Source of the DNA: Alistipes sp.
Lineage (GTDB): Bacteria > Bacteroidota > Bacteroidia > Bacteroidales > Rikenellaceae
NCBI GenBank assembly: GCA_017474235.1
Contig: JAFVIB010000042.1
Span: 1 to 64,000, forward strand
Direction: 5' to 3'
DNA: 64,000 nt
Below are positions 26,057 to 35,712 of the stretch, piece by piece. The notes beneath the pieces were generated by a model that saw only the letters and a list, made by a program, of their open reading frames with translations, made no database searches and had not been told where the DNA came from. Both the position numbers and the translations under genes were made by a program. How positions within the stretch are numbered: the stretch's first letter is position 1; each line of letters starts with the position of its first letter.

Positions 26057-27879
26057 TAGTTAAGATGATGAAATATGATATCGTGCTCTTTGCCGCAGAG
26101 CGTGACCGCTTTATCGAGTCGTTGCGCCAATCGGGTATGGTCGATATCACAACTTCAGGTTGGGAGCCTACAGAGGCAGATAGAACTCTGCTTCTCGATA
26201 TTGAGGCTCGAACTAAAGCTCTTGCTACAATTGACGCCCTTGCTGCTGATGCAACCTCTACAGTTACTGTTGAGGCAGAGCGTGCTTTTGAGGCATACAC
26301 TGAGGCTCAGGCTGCTATTGCTGCGGCAAAGGGTGAGATTGCTCGCCTTGAGAAGAGCGTTGAGGAGTGGAGCGCGTGGGGTGACTTCGATATGGAGCAT
26401 CTTGCAGCCCTTGCAAAGGCAGGCGTTGTGTTGCGCTACTTCGTAACCTCGACAAGCACCTTCGATAAGGGTATTGCAGAGTGGGGCGAGAATTATAATA
26501 TCTCACTTATCAGCAGAGAGGATTCTCAGGCTCGCTTTGTGGTTATCGGCGAGGGTACAGAGCAGATTGATGTCGATGCGCAGGAGATTAAGGCTCCGAC
26601 AATGAATCTCAAGCAGCTTACAGCGGCTGTTCAGAGCGCGCAACGCTCTATAGCAGACGCCGAGCAGGTAATTGTCGCTTGCGCGGCACACCGCTCTGTT
26701 ATTGCGGCAGAGTTGTCGGCTCTTAAGACCGAACTTCAGAATGTGCGTATCAGCTCTACTGCCGAGCAGGCTGCGGAGGGTATGCTGCTTGTTCTTGAGG
26801 GTTGGGCAGAGCAGAGTAACGCTGCCGAGGTAGATGCACTGCTCGCCTCTTCGCCAAATACGGTGTATATCAAGAGCAATCCTACTCCGGAGGATAATAC
26901 CCCTGTGAAGCTGAAGAATAATGCCTTTGCGCGCATCTTTGAGCTTGTGGGTAATATGTATGCACTTCCAAAGTATGGCACAATAGACCTTACACCATTC
27001 TTTGCACCGTTCTATATGCTCTTCTTTGCAATATGTCTTTGCGATGCAGGTTATGGCGCGGTCATTTTGGCAGCAGGTGTTGCTCTTCTGCTCAAAGGTG
27101 GTAAGAAGATGCGTCAGGCAGCACTCTTCTCTACTATATGTGGAGTTGCGAGTGTGGTATTTGGTTTTGCAGCAAACTCATTCTTCGGAATGACTATCTC
27201 TGATGCACCATTGTTCGAGAACTTTAAGTTCCTTGACTTCCAGAATCAGTTCTTCTACGCCTCTCTCGGTATAGGTATCTTCCAGATACTCTTTGGTATG
27301 GCGATAAATATCGTTATGACCACTGTGACTTATGGCTTTAAGAATGCTTTGGGTTCGTTAGGATGGTTCCTGCTTATCTTCAGCTCTTGTGTAGCGGGTA
27401 TTGCAGGAATGGTTGGTGTAGAATGGTATTCATTCTCTTCTGTGGCTTATATGGTGACAGTTGGAGTTGCACTTATCCTGATGTTGCTGCTCAACAAACC
27501 GAGCTTTAATATCTTTGCCAACTTTGGTGTAGGATTATGGGATACTTATAATAATATAACAGGACTTCTGTCAGACCTGCTCTCGTATATTCGACTATTT
27601 GCTATCGGATTGTCGGGAGGTGTGCTTGCATTGGTATTTAACAGCCTTGCAATGGGTCTTACAGGTCTTGATGCGGGTATCGAGCAGTTTACAGTGGGAA
27701 CTGTATTCCAAATTATTGGTGCATCTGCGATTTTGCTTGTTGGACACGGTATCAATCTGTTTATGTCCACAATATCGTCATTTGTACACCCAATGCGACT
27801 CACATTCGTGGAGTTCTTTAAAAATGCAGGCTTTGAGATGGGCACACGCGCATTCGAGCCATTAAAAAATGAGAAATAA
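26053..27879 (+). CDS. atpI: V-type ATPase membrane subunit I (a)
   Basis: This 608-residue subunit has a soluble N-terminal half (residues 1-about 305) with helical stretches and a C-terminal membrane half of seven to eight helices. The conserved Arg that faces the rotor carboxylate is expected in the SDLLSYIRLFAIGLSGGVLA helix, where Arg is visible. TIDLTPFFAPFYMLFFAICLCDAGYG is the usual first-helix signature. It forms the ion half-channels and the stator with subunit E. It starts within subunit D and ends 37 bases before subunit K. Confidence 0.93.
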   Translation: MIVKMMKYDIVLFAAERDRFIESLRQSGMVDITTSGWEPTEADRTLLLDIEARTKALATIDALAADATSTVTVEAERAFEAYTEAQAAIAAAKGEIARLEKSVEEWSAWGDFDMEHLAALAKAGVVLRYFVTSTSTFDKGIAEWGENYNISLISREDSQARFVVIGEGTEQIDVDAQEIKAPTMNLKQLTAAVQSAQRSIADAEQVIVACAAHRSVIAAELSALKTELQNVRISSTAEQAAEGMLLVLEGWAEQSNAAEVDALLASSPNTVYIKSNPTPEDNTPVKLKNNAFARIFELVGNMYALPKYGTIDLTPFFAPFYMLFFAICLCDAGYGAVILAAGVALLLKGGKKMRQAALFSTICGVASVVFGFAANSFFGMTISDAPLFENFKFLDFQNQFFYASLGIGIFQILFGMAINIVMTTVTYGFKNALGSLGWFLLIFSSCVAGIAGMVGVEWYSFSSVAYMVTVGVALILMLLLNKPSFNIFANFGVGLWDTYNNITGLLSDLLSYIRLFAIGLSGGVLALVFNSLAMGLTGLDAGIEQFTVGTVFQIIGASAILLVGHGINLFMSTISSFVHPMRLTFVEFFKNAGFEMGTRAFEPLKNEK

Positions 27880-27886
27880 CAAGTAA

Positions 27887-28390
<504 letters not shown>

Positions 28391-28410
28391 TTTTATAGTC
28401 AAAACGCGGC

Positions 28411-28855
28411 ATTTGCGCTTATAAGGGCGCACCTGCTTCCGCTAATAAAAAAGTCCCAGCAATGGCTGTACTATTTGTACTATCCATCGCTGGGATTTTT
28501 CATCGAGCGTGGCATCTGCACTCTTCTAAGCACAAATGAGTGCAAGAAAGTATCAGAGTGCAAACTCCGACAAAGGGCAGTACCACAAGTACAGCCCTTC
28601 GTCGTCTTTTGAAGCGAGCGTGGTAAATGCACCACTCTGACGATAAAATGATTTTGTTGTGAAAATAGCACAACTACTTCCGCTACCTCATTCTCGTCAA
28701 TGGGAAATACAGTAGTATGTCCCATCGCTGTCAATCCGACCGAGCGTGGTATTTGCACTATTTTGACGATAAAATGGGTGCAGAGTGCAAACTCTTACAA
28801 TAAAATGGGTGCAAGAAATACGCATAGTATGTCCCATCGCTGTTTTTATAGGGTG
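28411..28855 (+). repeat. Mosaic intergenic repeat, locus B (largest)
   Basis: This is a run of several related hairpin modules: 28454-28495 (CAGC type, weaker), 28568-28604 (CGAC type, 16-nt arms, loop CACAA), and partly decayed copies at about 28698-28730 and 28811-28842. CGAGCGTGG tails occur at 28504, 28615 and 28741. The 27-nt block 28411-28437 and the 93-nt unit 28512-28604 are shared with locus A. The 34-nt block 28534-28567 is identical to 49429-49462 in locus C. No gene is seen here. Confidence 0.87.
28454..28500 (+). terminator. Probable terminator of the V-ATPase operon
   Basis: A long hairpin (TCCCAGC with GCTGGGA at its base, ATGG with CCAT inside) is followed by T5 at 28496-28500. 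It is also the first module of repeat locus B. Confidence 0.7.
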
Positions 28856-28918
28856 ACCCGTCACTTGGTTTTATGCTAATTAAATATTGATTATTTTGGA
28901 TATTTAAAATATTTTTAA

Positions 28919-28926
28919 TAGCTTTG
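28919..28926 (+). promoter_or_regulatory. Promoter of the WKNG-repeat lipoprotein
   Basis: TAGCTTTG with TTTG at 28895-28898 (20-base spacer), 73 bases before the ATG. Confidence 0.65.
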
Positions 28927-28998
28927 TGAATAAGATATTATATTTACGCAGGGATAGTATCTGAATATTTCAAAATTAACATTAAAATTTATTGGGTT

Positions 28999-30090
28999 AT
29001 GAGAAGATTATTTAGATTAATGCAGCTATCTTCTTTGATAGTTATCTTGTCTATTGTCGTATCGTGTCGAAGAACAGATGATAACGGAAACAAAGGTGGT
29101 GAGCAGACTCCGGATATTGAGGCAAAAGCAGAGTGGTATGCCGCAGGTATGTCTTATAATGCAGAGACAGATATGATAGCAGCGACGATTTGGAAGGAGG
29201 AAGAGGTGCTTTATACCCACTCTGAGCCCAACTCATTCTCGATAGCTTTGGGTGTCTGCGTAGATGGAGAGGATATATTCTCTTGCGGATATATAGAGAG
29301 TGATAGAGGAGATGCAAATGTGATTTGGAAGAATGGCGAGGTGCTACTCTCTGTAAGTATGGATGAGACTGTGCTCTCAGGTAATATTTTGGACGGTTTT
29401 ATTGATATTGCAGTGGTAGGTGGCGATGTCTATGCGCTTGCTAATCTGCATAAGAGGAGTGACACGGGTATTTATGACTATCAGCCGGTGCTGTATAAGA
29501 ATGGTACACCTTCACTGCTGGATACAAATAATAAGGATATAGAGGTGCTATCTATCGAGGCGTCGGGTAGTGATTTATACGCAATAGGCTCTATATACCT
29601 CAATGACGAGTTCATTCCTACAATTTGGAAGAATGGAGTAGCTACTCATCTTGAAAAGCCCGAGTGGTCTTATGGCGGAACGGCATATTCGCTTACGGTT
29701 CAGGGTAGTGATGTCTATGTTGTGGGCGAGGTATATCCGTGGGTACTTGATGTAGCATTGCCTTGTGTTTGGAAGAATGGTGAGGCGCAGACTTTGAACG
29801 CATCAACAACCGTAGATACAATAGCAACCGATATGATTATAAAGTATAAGCAGCCACAGATTTGCGGTACTGCCTCCGGCGTTAATGATGAGTTTGCCTG
29901 CGTTTGGGAGAATGGCAAGCAGAAGATTCTCGGAGCAGGAACTGCTACGGGTATTGTCAATACTAAAGAGGGATTGGTTGTTGTAGGTTGCTCTTATTCT
30001 GACGCTGAAGATCTCCCTATGGCAACAGTTTGGAAAAATGGCAAGGAGGAGCATTTGGGATATGGTATGATAGTTCGTTTATGTAGATAA
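28999..30090 (+). CDS. Lipoprotein with seven WKNG-type repeats (beta-propeller-like)
   Basis: This exported lipoprotein has a signal peptide with lipobox cysteine at residue 23 (IVVSC). Seven copies of a motif of the form [V/T]-[I/V/L]-[W/Y]-K-N-G occur near residues 65, 110, 166, 210, 258, 303 and 345, spaced 42-56 residues apart. Between them, segments like GSDVYVVGE recur. This spacing suggests a seven-bladed propeller. The last blade is short: the protein ends nine residues after the final GKEEHLG. No enzyme motif is visible. It is alone between a repeat region and the transketolase terminator. Function unknown. Confidence 0.8.
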   Translation: MRRLFRLMQLSSLIVILSIVVSCRRTDDNGNKGGEQTPDIEAKAEWYAAGMSYNAETDMIAATIWKEEEVLYTHSEPNSFSIALGVCVDGEDIFSCGYIESDRGDANVIWKNGEVLLSVSMDETVLSGNILDGFIDIAVVGGDVYALANLHKRSDTGIYDYQPVLYKNGTPSLLDTNNKDIEVLSIEASGSDLYAIGSIYLNDEFIPTIWKNGVATHLEKPEWSYGGTAYSLTVQGSDVYVVGEVYPWVLDVALPCVWKNGEAQTLNASTTVDTIATDMIIKYKQPQICGTASGVNDEFACVWENGKQKILGAGTATGIVNTKEGLVVVGCSYSDAEDLPMATVWKNGKEEHLGYGMIVRLCR

Positions 30091-30110
30091 AACTCTTATT
30101 ACTCTGATGC

Positions 30111-30145
30111 AAAAAGGGTGTGTTCTCAAAGTAGAACACACCCTT
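30111..30145 (-). terminator. Terminator of the transketolase gene
   Basis: A 13-bp perfect stem (30114-30126 with 30133-30145) has a 6-base loop. On the minus strand it is followed by a T tract. Confidence 0.85.
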
Positions 30146-30166
30146 GCTATTGGTATCTGTTTGGGA

Positions 30167-32197
30167 TTACTTGCCCAACAGCTTCATAACCTCATTATAG
30201 ACAGTCTCGCCATTGTAGCCAAACTCCTTATCGAGCACCTTATACGGAGCTGAGTGACCGAAGTGGTTAAGACCGTGGATATTCTCAAGTGAGCCAACAA
30301 GGCTGAGCAGGGTTACAGGCAGACCTGAAGTCATACCGTAGCGTACTGCGTCAGCAGGGATTACAGCCTCCTGATAAGACTTAGGCTGGTCACGGAAAAG
30401 ACCCTCGCTCGGAACATCTACTACGCGAACACTGATACCCTCCTTCTTCAGCAGCTCTGCACCCTCAACGAGTGTAGATACCTCAGAGCCGGTTGCAATC
30501 ATAACAACCTTTGGCTTTGCAGAGTCCATAACTATATAAGCACCCTTCTGTGACTGCATAGCCTCATCGCGGCGTGATGCGTTGAGAGTAGGGAGGTTCT
30601 TGATATTCTGACGAGAGAGGATAAGGGCAACAGGACGCTGCTCCTCAAGAGCAATCTTCCAAGCTGCGATAGTATCCTCGCCATCTGCAGGACGCAGAAC
30701 AACCATAGAACGCTCGCCGTGGTGGTTATGCAGATGCTCCATAAGGCGAATCTGAGCCTCCTGCTCTACAGGCTGGTGAGTAGGACCATCCTCGCCTACG
30801 CGGAATGAGTCGTGTGTCCAGATATAGATTACATGCAGACGCATAAGGGCTGACAGACGAACTACCGGCTTCATATAGTCTGAGAATACGAAGAATGTAC
30901 CACAAGCAGGAATTACGCCGCCGTGCAGTGCCATACCGTTCATAATACAAGCCATAGTAAACTCAGAGACACCTGCCTGGAAGAACTTACCTGTGAAGTC
31001 ACCCTTTGTAAATGCCTTAGTCTTCTTAAGGAAGCCGTCGGTCTTATCAGAGTTAGAGAGGTCGGCAGATGCAACAATCATATTCTCTACCTTCTCGCCA
31101 AATACGCCAAGTACAGTTGCAGATGCTGCACGAGTTGCTACATCCGGCTTCATCTCGATTGCGCGGTAGTCAATCTGAGGGAGCTTGCCTGAGAGGAACA
31201 TATCGAGCTTGCGAGCAAGTGCAGAGTTCTCCGCACGCCACTCAGCCTCAATCTTCTTGCGCTCAACCATCTCTGCACGCAGAGCGATAGCGCGGTCCTC
31301 ATACACAGCCTTGCTCTCGTTGAAAATCTTAAACGGATTCTCAGGATCGCCACCGAGATTTGTGATAGTTGCTGCATAGTCTGCACCGGCAGCAGAGAGT
31401 GGCTGACCGTGTGTAGATACCATATGCTCGAAGCTGCCGCCATCAGCAGTAACAGCACCCTTACCCATAACGGTTGTGCCGATGATGATTGTCGGCTTAT
31501 CTGTAGGCTCATTTGCCTTCTTGAGTGCCTCACGAATCTGAGGGATGCTCTGACCGTCAATCTCAATGACATTCCAACCCCAAGCGCGGTACTTCATTGC
31601 TACATCCTCAGTATCCACCTCATCTACCTTTGTAGAGAGCTGAACATTGTTTGAGTCGTAGTACATAATGATATTAGACAGACCCAAGTTGCCGGCAATA
31701 CGACCAACACCCTGTGAAACCTCCTCCTGTACAGCACCGTCAGAGATATAGATATATGTCTTATGAGCCATCCACTCGCCAAAACGAGCAACCATAAATC
31801 TCTCAGCAATAGCAGCACCAAGACCCATAGCGTGACCCTGACCGAGTGGACCAGAGGTATTCTCTACACCACGCAGGAAATCGACCTCAGGGTGTCCCGG
31901 AGTTACGCTGCCCCACTGACGGAACTGCTGCAAATCCTCCATAGAGTAGTGACCTGCAAGAGCAAGCACAGAGTAGAGCATAGGTGACATGTGACCCGGG
32001 TCAAGGAAGAAACGGTCACGGAATGGATATAACATATTATCCGGATCGTAACGCAAGAACTCAGCAAAGAGTACATTTACAAAGTCAGCACCACCCATAG
32101 CACCGCCCGGGTGACCAGATTTAGCCTTCTCTACCATTGAGGCAGCCAATATGCGAATATTATTCGCAGCTTTAGCAAGTTGAATATCATTAGCCAT
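30167..32197 (-). CDS. tkt: Transketolase
   Basis: This thiamine diphosphate enzyme of the non-oxidative pentose phosphate pathway transfers two-carbon ketol units between sugar phosphates. The 676-residue protein has the N-terminal KSGHPGGAMGGAD, the GHPE and TSGPLGQGHAMGLGAAIAE motifs, and the central EDGPTHQPVEQ with the catalytic-site His/Glu context. The C-terminal domain carries ATGSEVSTLVEGAE. It is a single-gene unit with its own promoter and terminator. In an anaerobe without a visible oxidative branch it mainly supplies ribose and erythrose phosphates. Confidence 0.96.
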   Translation of the reverse strand: MANDIQLAKAANNIRILAASMVEKAKSGHPGGAMGGADFVNVLFAEFLRYDPDNMLYPFRDRFFLDPGHMSPMLYSVLALAGHYSMEDLQQFRQWGSVTPGHPEVDFLRGVENTSGPLGQGHAMGLGAAIAERFMVARFGEWMAHKTYIYISDGAVQEEVSQGVGRIAGNLGLSNIIMYYDSNNVQLSTKVDEVDTEDVAMKYRAWGWNVIEIDGQSIPQIREALKKANEPTDKPTIIIGTTVMGKGAVTADGGSFEHMVSTHGQPLSAAGADYAATITNLGGDPENPFKIFNESKAVYEDRAIALRAEMVERKKIEAEWRAENSALARKLDMFLSGKLPQIDYRAIEMKPDVATRAASATVLGVFGEKVENMIVASADLSNSDKTDGFLKKTKAFTKGDFTGKFFQAGVSEFTMACIMNGMALHGGVIPACGTFFVFSDYMKPVVRLSALMRLHVIYIWTHDSFRVGEDGPTHQPVEQEAQIRLMEHLHNHHGERSMVVLRPADGEDTIAAWKIALEEQRPVALILSRQNIKNLPTLNASRRDEAMQSQKGAYIVMDSAKPKVVMIATGSEVSTLVEGAELLKKEGISVRVVDVPSEGLFRDQPKSYQEAVIPADAVRYGMTSGLPVTLLSLVGSLENIHGLNHFGHSAPYKVLDKEFGYNGETVYNEVMKLLGK

Positions 32198-32225
32198 AAT
32201 AAATAGGTTTTTTAGTTTCCAAATA

Positions 32226-32233
32226 CAAATATA
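32226..32233 (-). promoter_or_regulatory. Promoter of the transketolase gene
   Basis: Minus-strand TATATTTG with TTG at 32254-32256 (20-base spacer), 29 bases before the tkt start. Confidence 0.7.
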
Positions 32234-32271
32234 ACTATATTTTTAATCATTTACAATGAATATTACATTTT

Positions 32272-33546
32272 TTAGCACTTCTGTACAAGTAATTTCACCT
32301 CAGAATTGCCTAATTTCTGCTCTGCATACTCTTTAGTCACTGTAAACGACTTAATATCTGATGAAGGTGCGTCAAACATCAAATCCTTCATAATCGCCTC
32401 GCAGATAGAGCGTAAGCCACGCGCACCGAGCTTAAATTCGATAGCCTTATCGACAATATATTCCAGCGCATCCTCCTCAAAATTAAGAGCAATGCCGTCC
32501 ATCTCAAAGAGGTGGTTGTATTGACGAATAATTGCATTTTTAGGCTCTGTAAGAATACTGCGCAGTACCTGTCGGCTCAGTGGCTCAAGGTATGTGATTA
32601 CCGGCAGACGACCTACAAGTTCGGGGATAAGACCATAGCTCTTTATATCCTGTGGCTGTACATACTTGAGCATATTCTCTCTGTCGATACTTGTGGTATC
32701 AACCCTTCCATAGCCTATTGCGCGGGTATTGAGTCGCTCTGCAATGCGTCTTTCTATGCCGTCAAAGGCTCCACCACAGATAAAGAGGATATTCTTCGTG
32801 TCAATCTGCACAAACTTCTGCTCGGGGTGCTTTCTGCCACCCTCCGGCGCAACATTGACCACAGTACCCTCAAGAATCTTGAGCAGTGCCTGCTGCACAC
32901 CCTCGCCTGAAACATCGCGTGTGATGCTCGGATTGTCTCCCTTGCGGGCAATCTTATCTATTTCGTCAATAAAGATAATACCACGCTGTGTAGCCTCTAC
33001 ATCGTAGCCCGATGCCTGATATAGGCGTGAGAGGATACTCTCCACATCCTCGCCTACATAGCCGGCTTGAGTGAGTACTGTTGCATCGACAATTGTAAAT
33101 GGTACACCGAGCAGGCGGGCGATAGTGCGAGCAATAAGCGTCTTACCTGTTCCTGTAGGACCGACAAGGATGATGTTTGACTTGTCTAACTCTACATCAC
33201 TGCTGTTGCCCTGACTTGCCACAAGACGCTTGTAGTGGTTATATACAGCCACAGCAATTGAGCGTTTTGCGCTATCTTGACCGACAACATAGTTATCAAG
33301 GAAATCCTTGATTTGCTGGGGTTTAAGAATGTCCTCAGCCTTTAGCTGATTTGTTGTTGCACGCTTTTTTGCACCGACAGAGATAATCTCACTACTTACA
33401 AGTGAGTTGTAGCCCATCTCTATACAGTCGTTGCAGATTGTAACGCCATCGCCACCTTGAAAGAGCACCTTTACGCTGTTGCGGTTGCGACCGCAGAAGG
33501 AGCAGCACTCCTCTTTCTGTCTATTTTTACCGTTACCTTTTGCCAT
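32272..33546 (-). CDS. clpX: ClpX ATPase subunit of ClpXP
   Basis: ClpX is the AAA+ unfoldase that feeds proteins to ClpP. The N-terminal zinc-binding domain has cysteines at 15, 18, 38 and 41. The Walker A loop GPTGTGKT, the Walker [11 protein letters not shown] and the sensor regions are present. The ClpP-docking loop, IGF in E. coli, appears as IGY in [10 protein letters not shown]. At 424 residues the length is normal. It begins two bases after the clpP stop and so is co-transcribed with tig and clpP. Confidence 0.96.
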   Translation of the reverse strand: MAKGNGKNRQKEECCSFCGRNRNSVKVLFQGGDGVTICNDCIEMGYNSLVSSEIISVGAKKRATTNQLKAEDILKPQQIKDFLDNYVVGQDSAKRSIAVAVYNHYKRLVASQGNSSDVELDKSNIILVGPTGTGKTLIARTIARLLGVPFTIVDATVLTQAGYVGEDVESILSRLYQASGYDVEATQRGIIFIDEIDKIARKGDNPSITRDVSGEGVQQALLKILEGTVVNVAPEGGRKHPEQKFVQIDTKNILFICGGAFDGIERRIAERLNTRAIGYGRVDTTSIDRENMLKYVQPQDIKSYGLIPELVGRLPVITYLEPLSRQVLRSILTEPKNAIIRQYNHLFEMDGIALNFEEDALEYIVDKAIEFKLGARGLRSICEAIMKDLMFDAPSSDIKSFTVTKEYAEQKLGNSEVKLLVQKC

Positions 33547-33548
33547 AC

Positions 33549-34199
33549 TTATCGCTTTGTAACAACATTGTCAATCAATCCGTAAGCCTTTGCCTCTTCT
33601 GCCGAGAGCCAATAGTCGCGGTCTGCATCGTGCTCTATAGTTGCATAATCCTTACCTGTGTGGTAGCAGAGAATATCGTACAACTCCTTCTTAAGGCGGA
33701 TAATCTCTCGGGCTGTAATCTCGATATCTGAAGCCTGACCCTGCACACCGCCAAGTGGCTGATGAATCATCACGCGAGAGTGTGGCAGTGCGCTACGCTT
33801 GCCCGCTGCACCGGCTGTAAGCAGTACTGCACCCATAGAGGCTGCCATACCTGTACAAGTTGTCGAAACATCACACTGCGCAAGCTGCATAGTGTCATAG
33901 ATGCCAAGACCTGCCGAAACAGAGCCGCCCGGGGAGTTTACATATATCTGTATATCCTTTGTCGGGTCGGTAGATTCGAGGAAGAGAATCTGAGCCTGAA
34001 TAATATTGGCAATATCGTCATTGATAGCTGTGCCGAGGAAGAGAATACGCTCCATCATCAGACGGCTGAATACATCCATCTGTGTAACATTCAACTGACG
34101 CTCCTCGAGAATTGTCGGATTGATATATGAACGGTAGTCGTGCAGGGTTGTTGAAGAGATACCGTAACCCTTGACCGCAAACTTCTCAAACTCTTTCAT
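33549..34199 (-). CDS. clpP: ClpP serine protease
   Basis: ClpP is the barrel protease of ClpXP. I chose the ATG at 34199 ([15 protein letters not shown]); the upstream in-frame extension to 34238 lies within the tig-clpP hairpin region. The catalytic Ser121, His146 and Asp195 are in [19 protein letters not shown] and DRDYWLS. Each is offset by exactly 24 residues from E. coli Ser97/His122/Asp171. The protein is 216 residues, so the N-terminus is about 20 residues longer than mature E. coli ClpP and may be a propeptide. It sits between tig and clpX. Confidence 0.95.
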   Translation of the reverse strand: MKEFEKFAVKGYGISSTTLHDYRSYINPTILEERQLNVTQMDVFSRLMMERILFLGTAINDDIANIIQAQILFLESTDPTKDIQIYVNSPGGSVSAGLGIYDTMQLAQCDVSTTCTGMAASMGAVLLTAGAAGKRSALPHSRVMIHQPLGGVQGQASDIEITAREIIRLKKELYDILCYHTGKDYATIEHDADRDYWLSAEEAKAYGLIDNVVTKR

Positions 34200-34222
34200 T
34201 GTTTCTGTCGTTTTGAGTTGAT

Positions 34223-34279
34223 AAAAAAGACCCTGCAAGGAGTGTTCCTCGCAGAGCCTTGTTATATTTGGTCTTTTTT
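34223..34279 (-). terminator. Long hairpin between tig and clpP
   Basis: AAAAAAGACC at 34223-34232 pairs with GGTCTTTTTT at 34270-34279. An inner stem is CTGC/GCAG with AGGA/TCCT. On the minus strand it ends in T6, starts in the tig stop codon, and precedes clpP by about 24 bases. It could end or attenuate transcription. Confidence 0.75.
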
Positions 34280-35603
34280 ACAAGCTGCGAGCAATCTCTG
34301 CAAACTCATCTGCAGATACAGCCTTCTCGGTAACCTTTACCTTGCCACGGATAGAGGCGATAACCTTCTGCTCGTAGAGCTTCTCGTAGATGTGCTGCTT
34401 CTGATCCTTGTTCTCGAGGATGTTCTTTGCAAAGTTTGCAACCATATCCTCCGGAGCGTTAGGCATACCGTACTGAGCAAACTGCATTGCTGCCAAATCC
34501 TTAGCCTCTGCTGTAGCCTCCTCCTCAGAAACTGAGATATTCTCGGCAGTGATAATCTGACGCTGGATGTAGTTCCAAGAGAACATCTTGATAAAGCCGT
34601 CGAAGTCCTTCTCGATATCCTCCATAGTGAACTTGCCCTCGTTGATAGTGAACAACCAACGCTTGAGGAACTGAGTAGGCATAGCAAGCGCAGCCTTCTC
34701 GAGCATAAAGTTGCGAACAGTTGCTGCAAACATATAGTCACACTCGCGAGCCATCTCGCTCTCAATCTGAGCGTCGATATAAGCGTCAAGACCCTCCTTG
34801 TCGGTTACATTACCCTCTGGGAAGGCAGTCTTGAAGAACTCCTCGTTAATCTCAGGGTTTGCAAACTGGCGAATCATAGTAATCTCGAGCTCAAACTCAG
34901 GCTTGATAGATGCAAGCTCCTCCTCCTTAACATGGAGCATAGCAGCACGCTGTGAAGCTGAAGAGTACATCTCGTTGATGTTGATAGTGGTCTTGTAACC
35001 AACCTTCTTGCCAATCCAAGGCTTACGCTCCTCATCTGTCATAGAGATAAGACCTACATAAGCATCCTCTACGCGCAACTCGCCATTGTCGAGAGTTACA
35101 GTCAGAGCCTCATCCTTCTTAACCTTATCAACCTCTACCAACTTGCCGAAACGACGGAGGAAGTTGTCAAGGAAGTTCTTGTGCATATCCTTGCTGATCT
35201 TAATCTTGTGATAAACCAGCTTATCCTTTGCAGTGAACTTAACATCATACTTTGGAGCCTCGCCAATCTCGAACATAAACTCAAACTCGGTAGAGTTGTC
35301 AAAGTCGAAAGCACCCTGCTCCTCTGCAGGAATAACATCACCGATATAGTCGATATTCTCCTTCTGAAGATACTCAAATACTGCATTTGATGCAGTGCGG
35401 TAAGACTGCTCAGCAACAATACCCTTACCATACATCTTGCGTACAATGCCCATAGGAACCATACCTGGACGGAAACCAGGAATGTTTGCCTTGCGCTTGT
35501 AGTCGTGCAGCATCTTCTCTACTGCCTCCTTGTAGTCAGCCTCGCCAACTACAACCTTGAGCAGTGATACGCCCTGCTCTTTCTGTACTCTTGTAATTTC
35601 CAT
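34278..35603 (-). CDS. tig: Trigger factor chaperone
   Basis: Trigger factor is the ribosome-bound chaperone met first by new proteins. The N-terminal ribosome-binding region holds the signature IPGFRPGMVPMGIVRKMYG (residues about 40-58). A middle FKBP-like segment is divergent, and a long helical C-terminal domain follows. The 441 residues match Bacteroidota homologues. The order tig-clpP-clpX is the same as in many bacteria, linking folding with ClpXP degradation. A strong promoter lies upstream and a stem-loop separates it from clpP. Confidence 0.93.
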   Translation of the reverse strand: MEITRVQKEQGVSLLKVVVGEADYKEAVEKMLHDYKRKANIPGFRPGMVPMGIVRKMYGKGIVAEQSYRTASNAVFEYLQKENIDYIGDVIPAEEQGAFDFDNSTEFEFMFEIGEAPKYDVKFTAKDKLVYHKIKISKDMHKNFLDNFLRRFGKLVEVDKVKKDEALTVTLDNGELRVEDAYVGLISMTDEERKPWIGKKVGYKTTININEMYSSASQRAAMLHVKEEELASIKPEFELEITMIRQFANPEINEEFFKTAFPEGNVTDKEGLDAYIDAQIESEMARECDYMFAATVRNFMLEKAALAMPTQFLKRWLFTINEGKFTMEDIEKDFDGFIKMFSWNYIQRQIITAENISVSEEEATAEAKDLAAMQFAQYGMPNAPEDMVANFAKNILENKDQKQHIYEKLYEQKVIASIRGKVKVTEKAVSADEFAEIARSL

Positions 35604-35648
35604 AGCTATATATTGTTTTGTCTAATCTTCGTATGCCAAAGTAGCGCG

Positions 35649-35656
35649 CAAAGATA
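35649..35656 (-). promoter_or_regulatory. Promoter of tig-clpP-clpX
   Basis: Minus-strand TATCTTTG lies 46 bases before the tig start. A -33 element is not clear. Confidence 0.6.
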
Positions 35657-35698
35657 CAAATTTTTTTCGGATATTACATAACTTCACTTAATATTTCG

Positions 35699-35706
35699 TA
35701 CCTTTG
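35699..35706 (+). promoter_or_regulatory. Promoter very close to the cyclotransferase start
   Basis: TACCTTTG ends only 6 bases before the ATG at 35713, so transcription would start at or within a base or two of the start codon. No clear TTTG is seen at -33. Confidence 0.6.
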
Positions 35707-35712
35707 CACTAT

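Noticed and set aside
31150..31572. Antisense-to-frame reading within transketolase (140 codons)
   Set aside because: It is in the same strand but a different frame; Ser/Arg/Leu-rich noise with no domain.
33549..34238. Longer ClpP start at 34238
   Set aside because: The extra 13 residues lie in the tig-clpP hairpin; the start at 34199 matches homologues and restores the catalytic spacing from E. coli.
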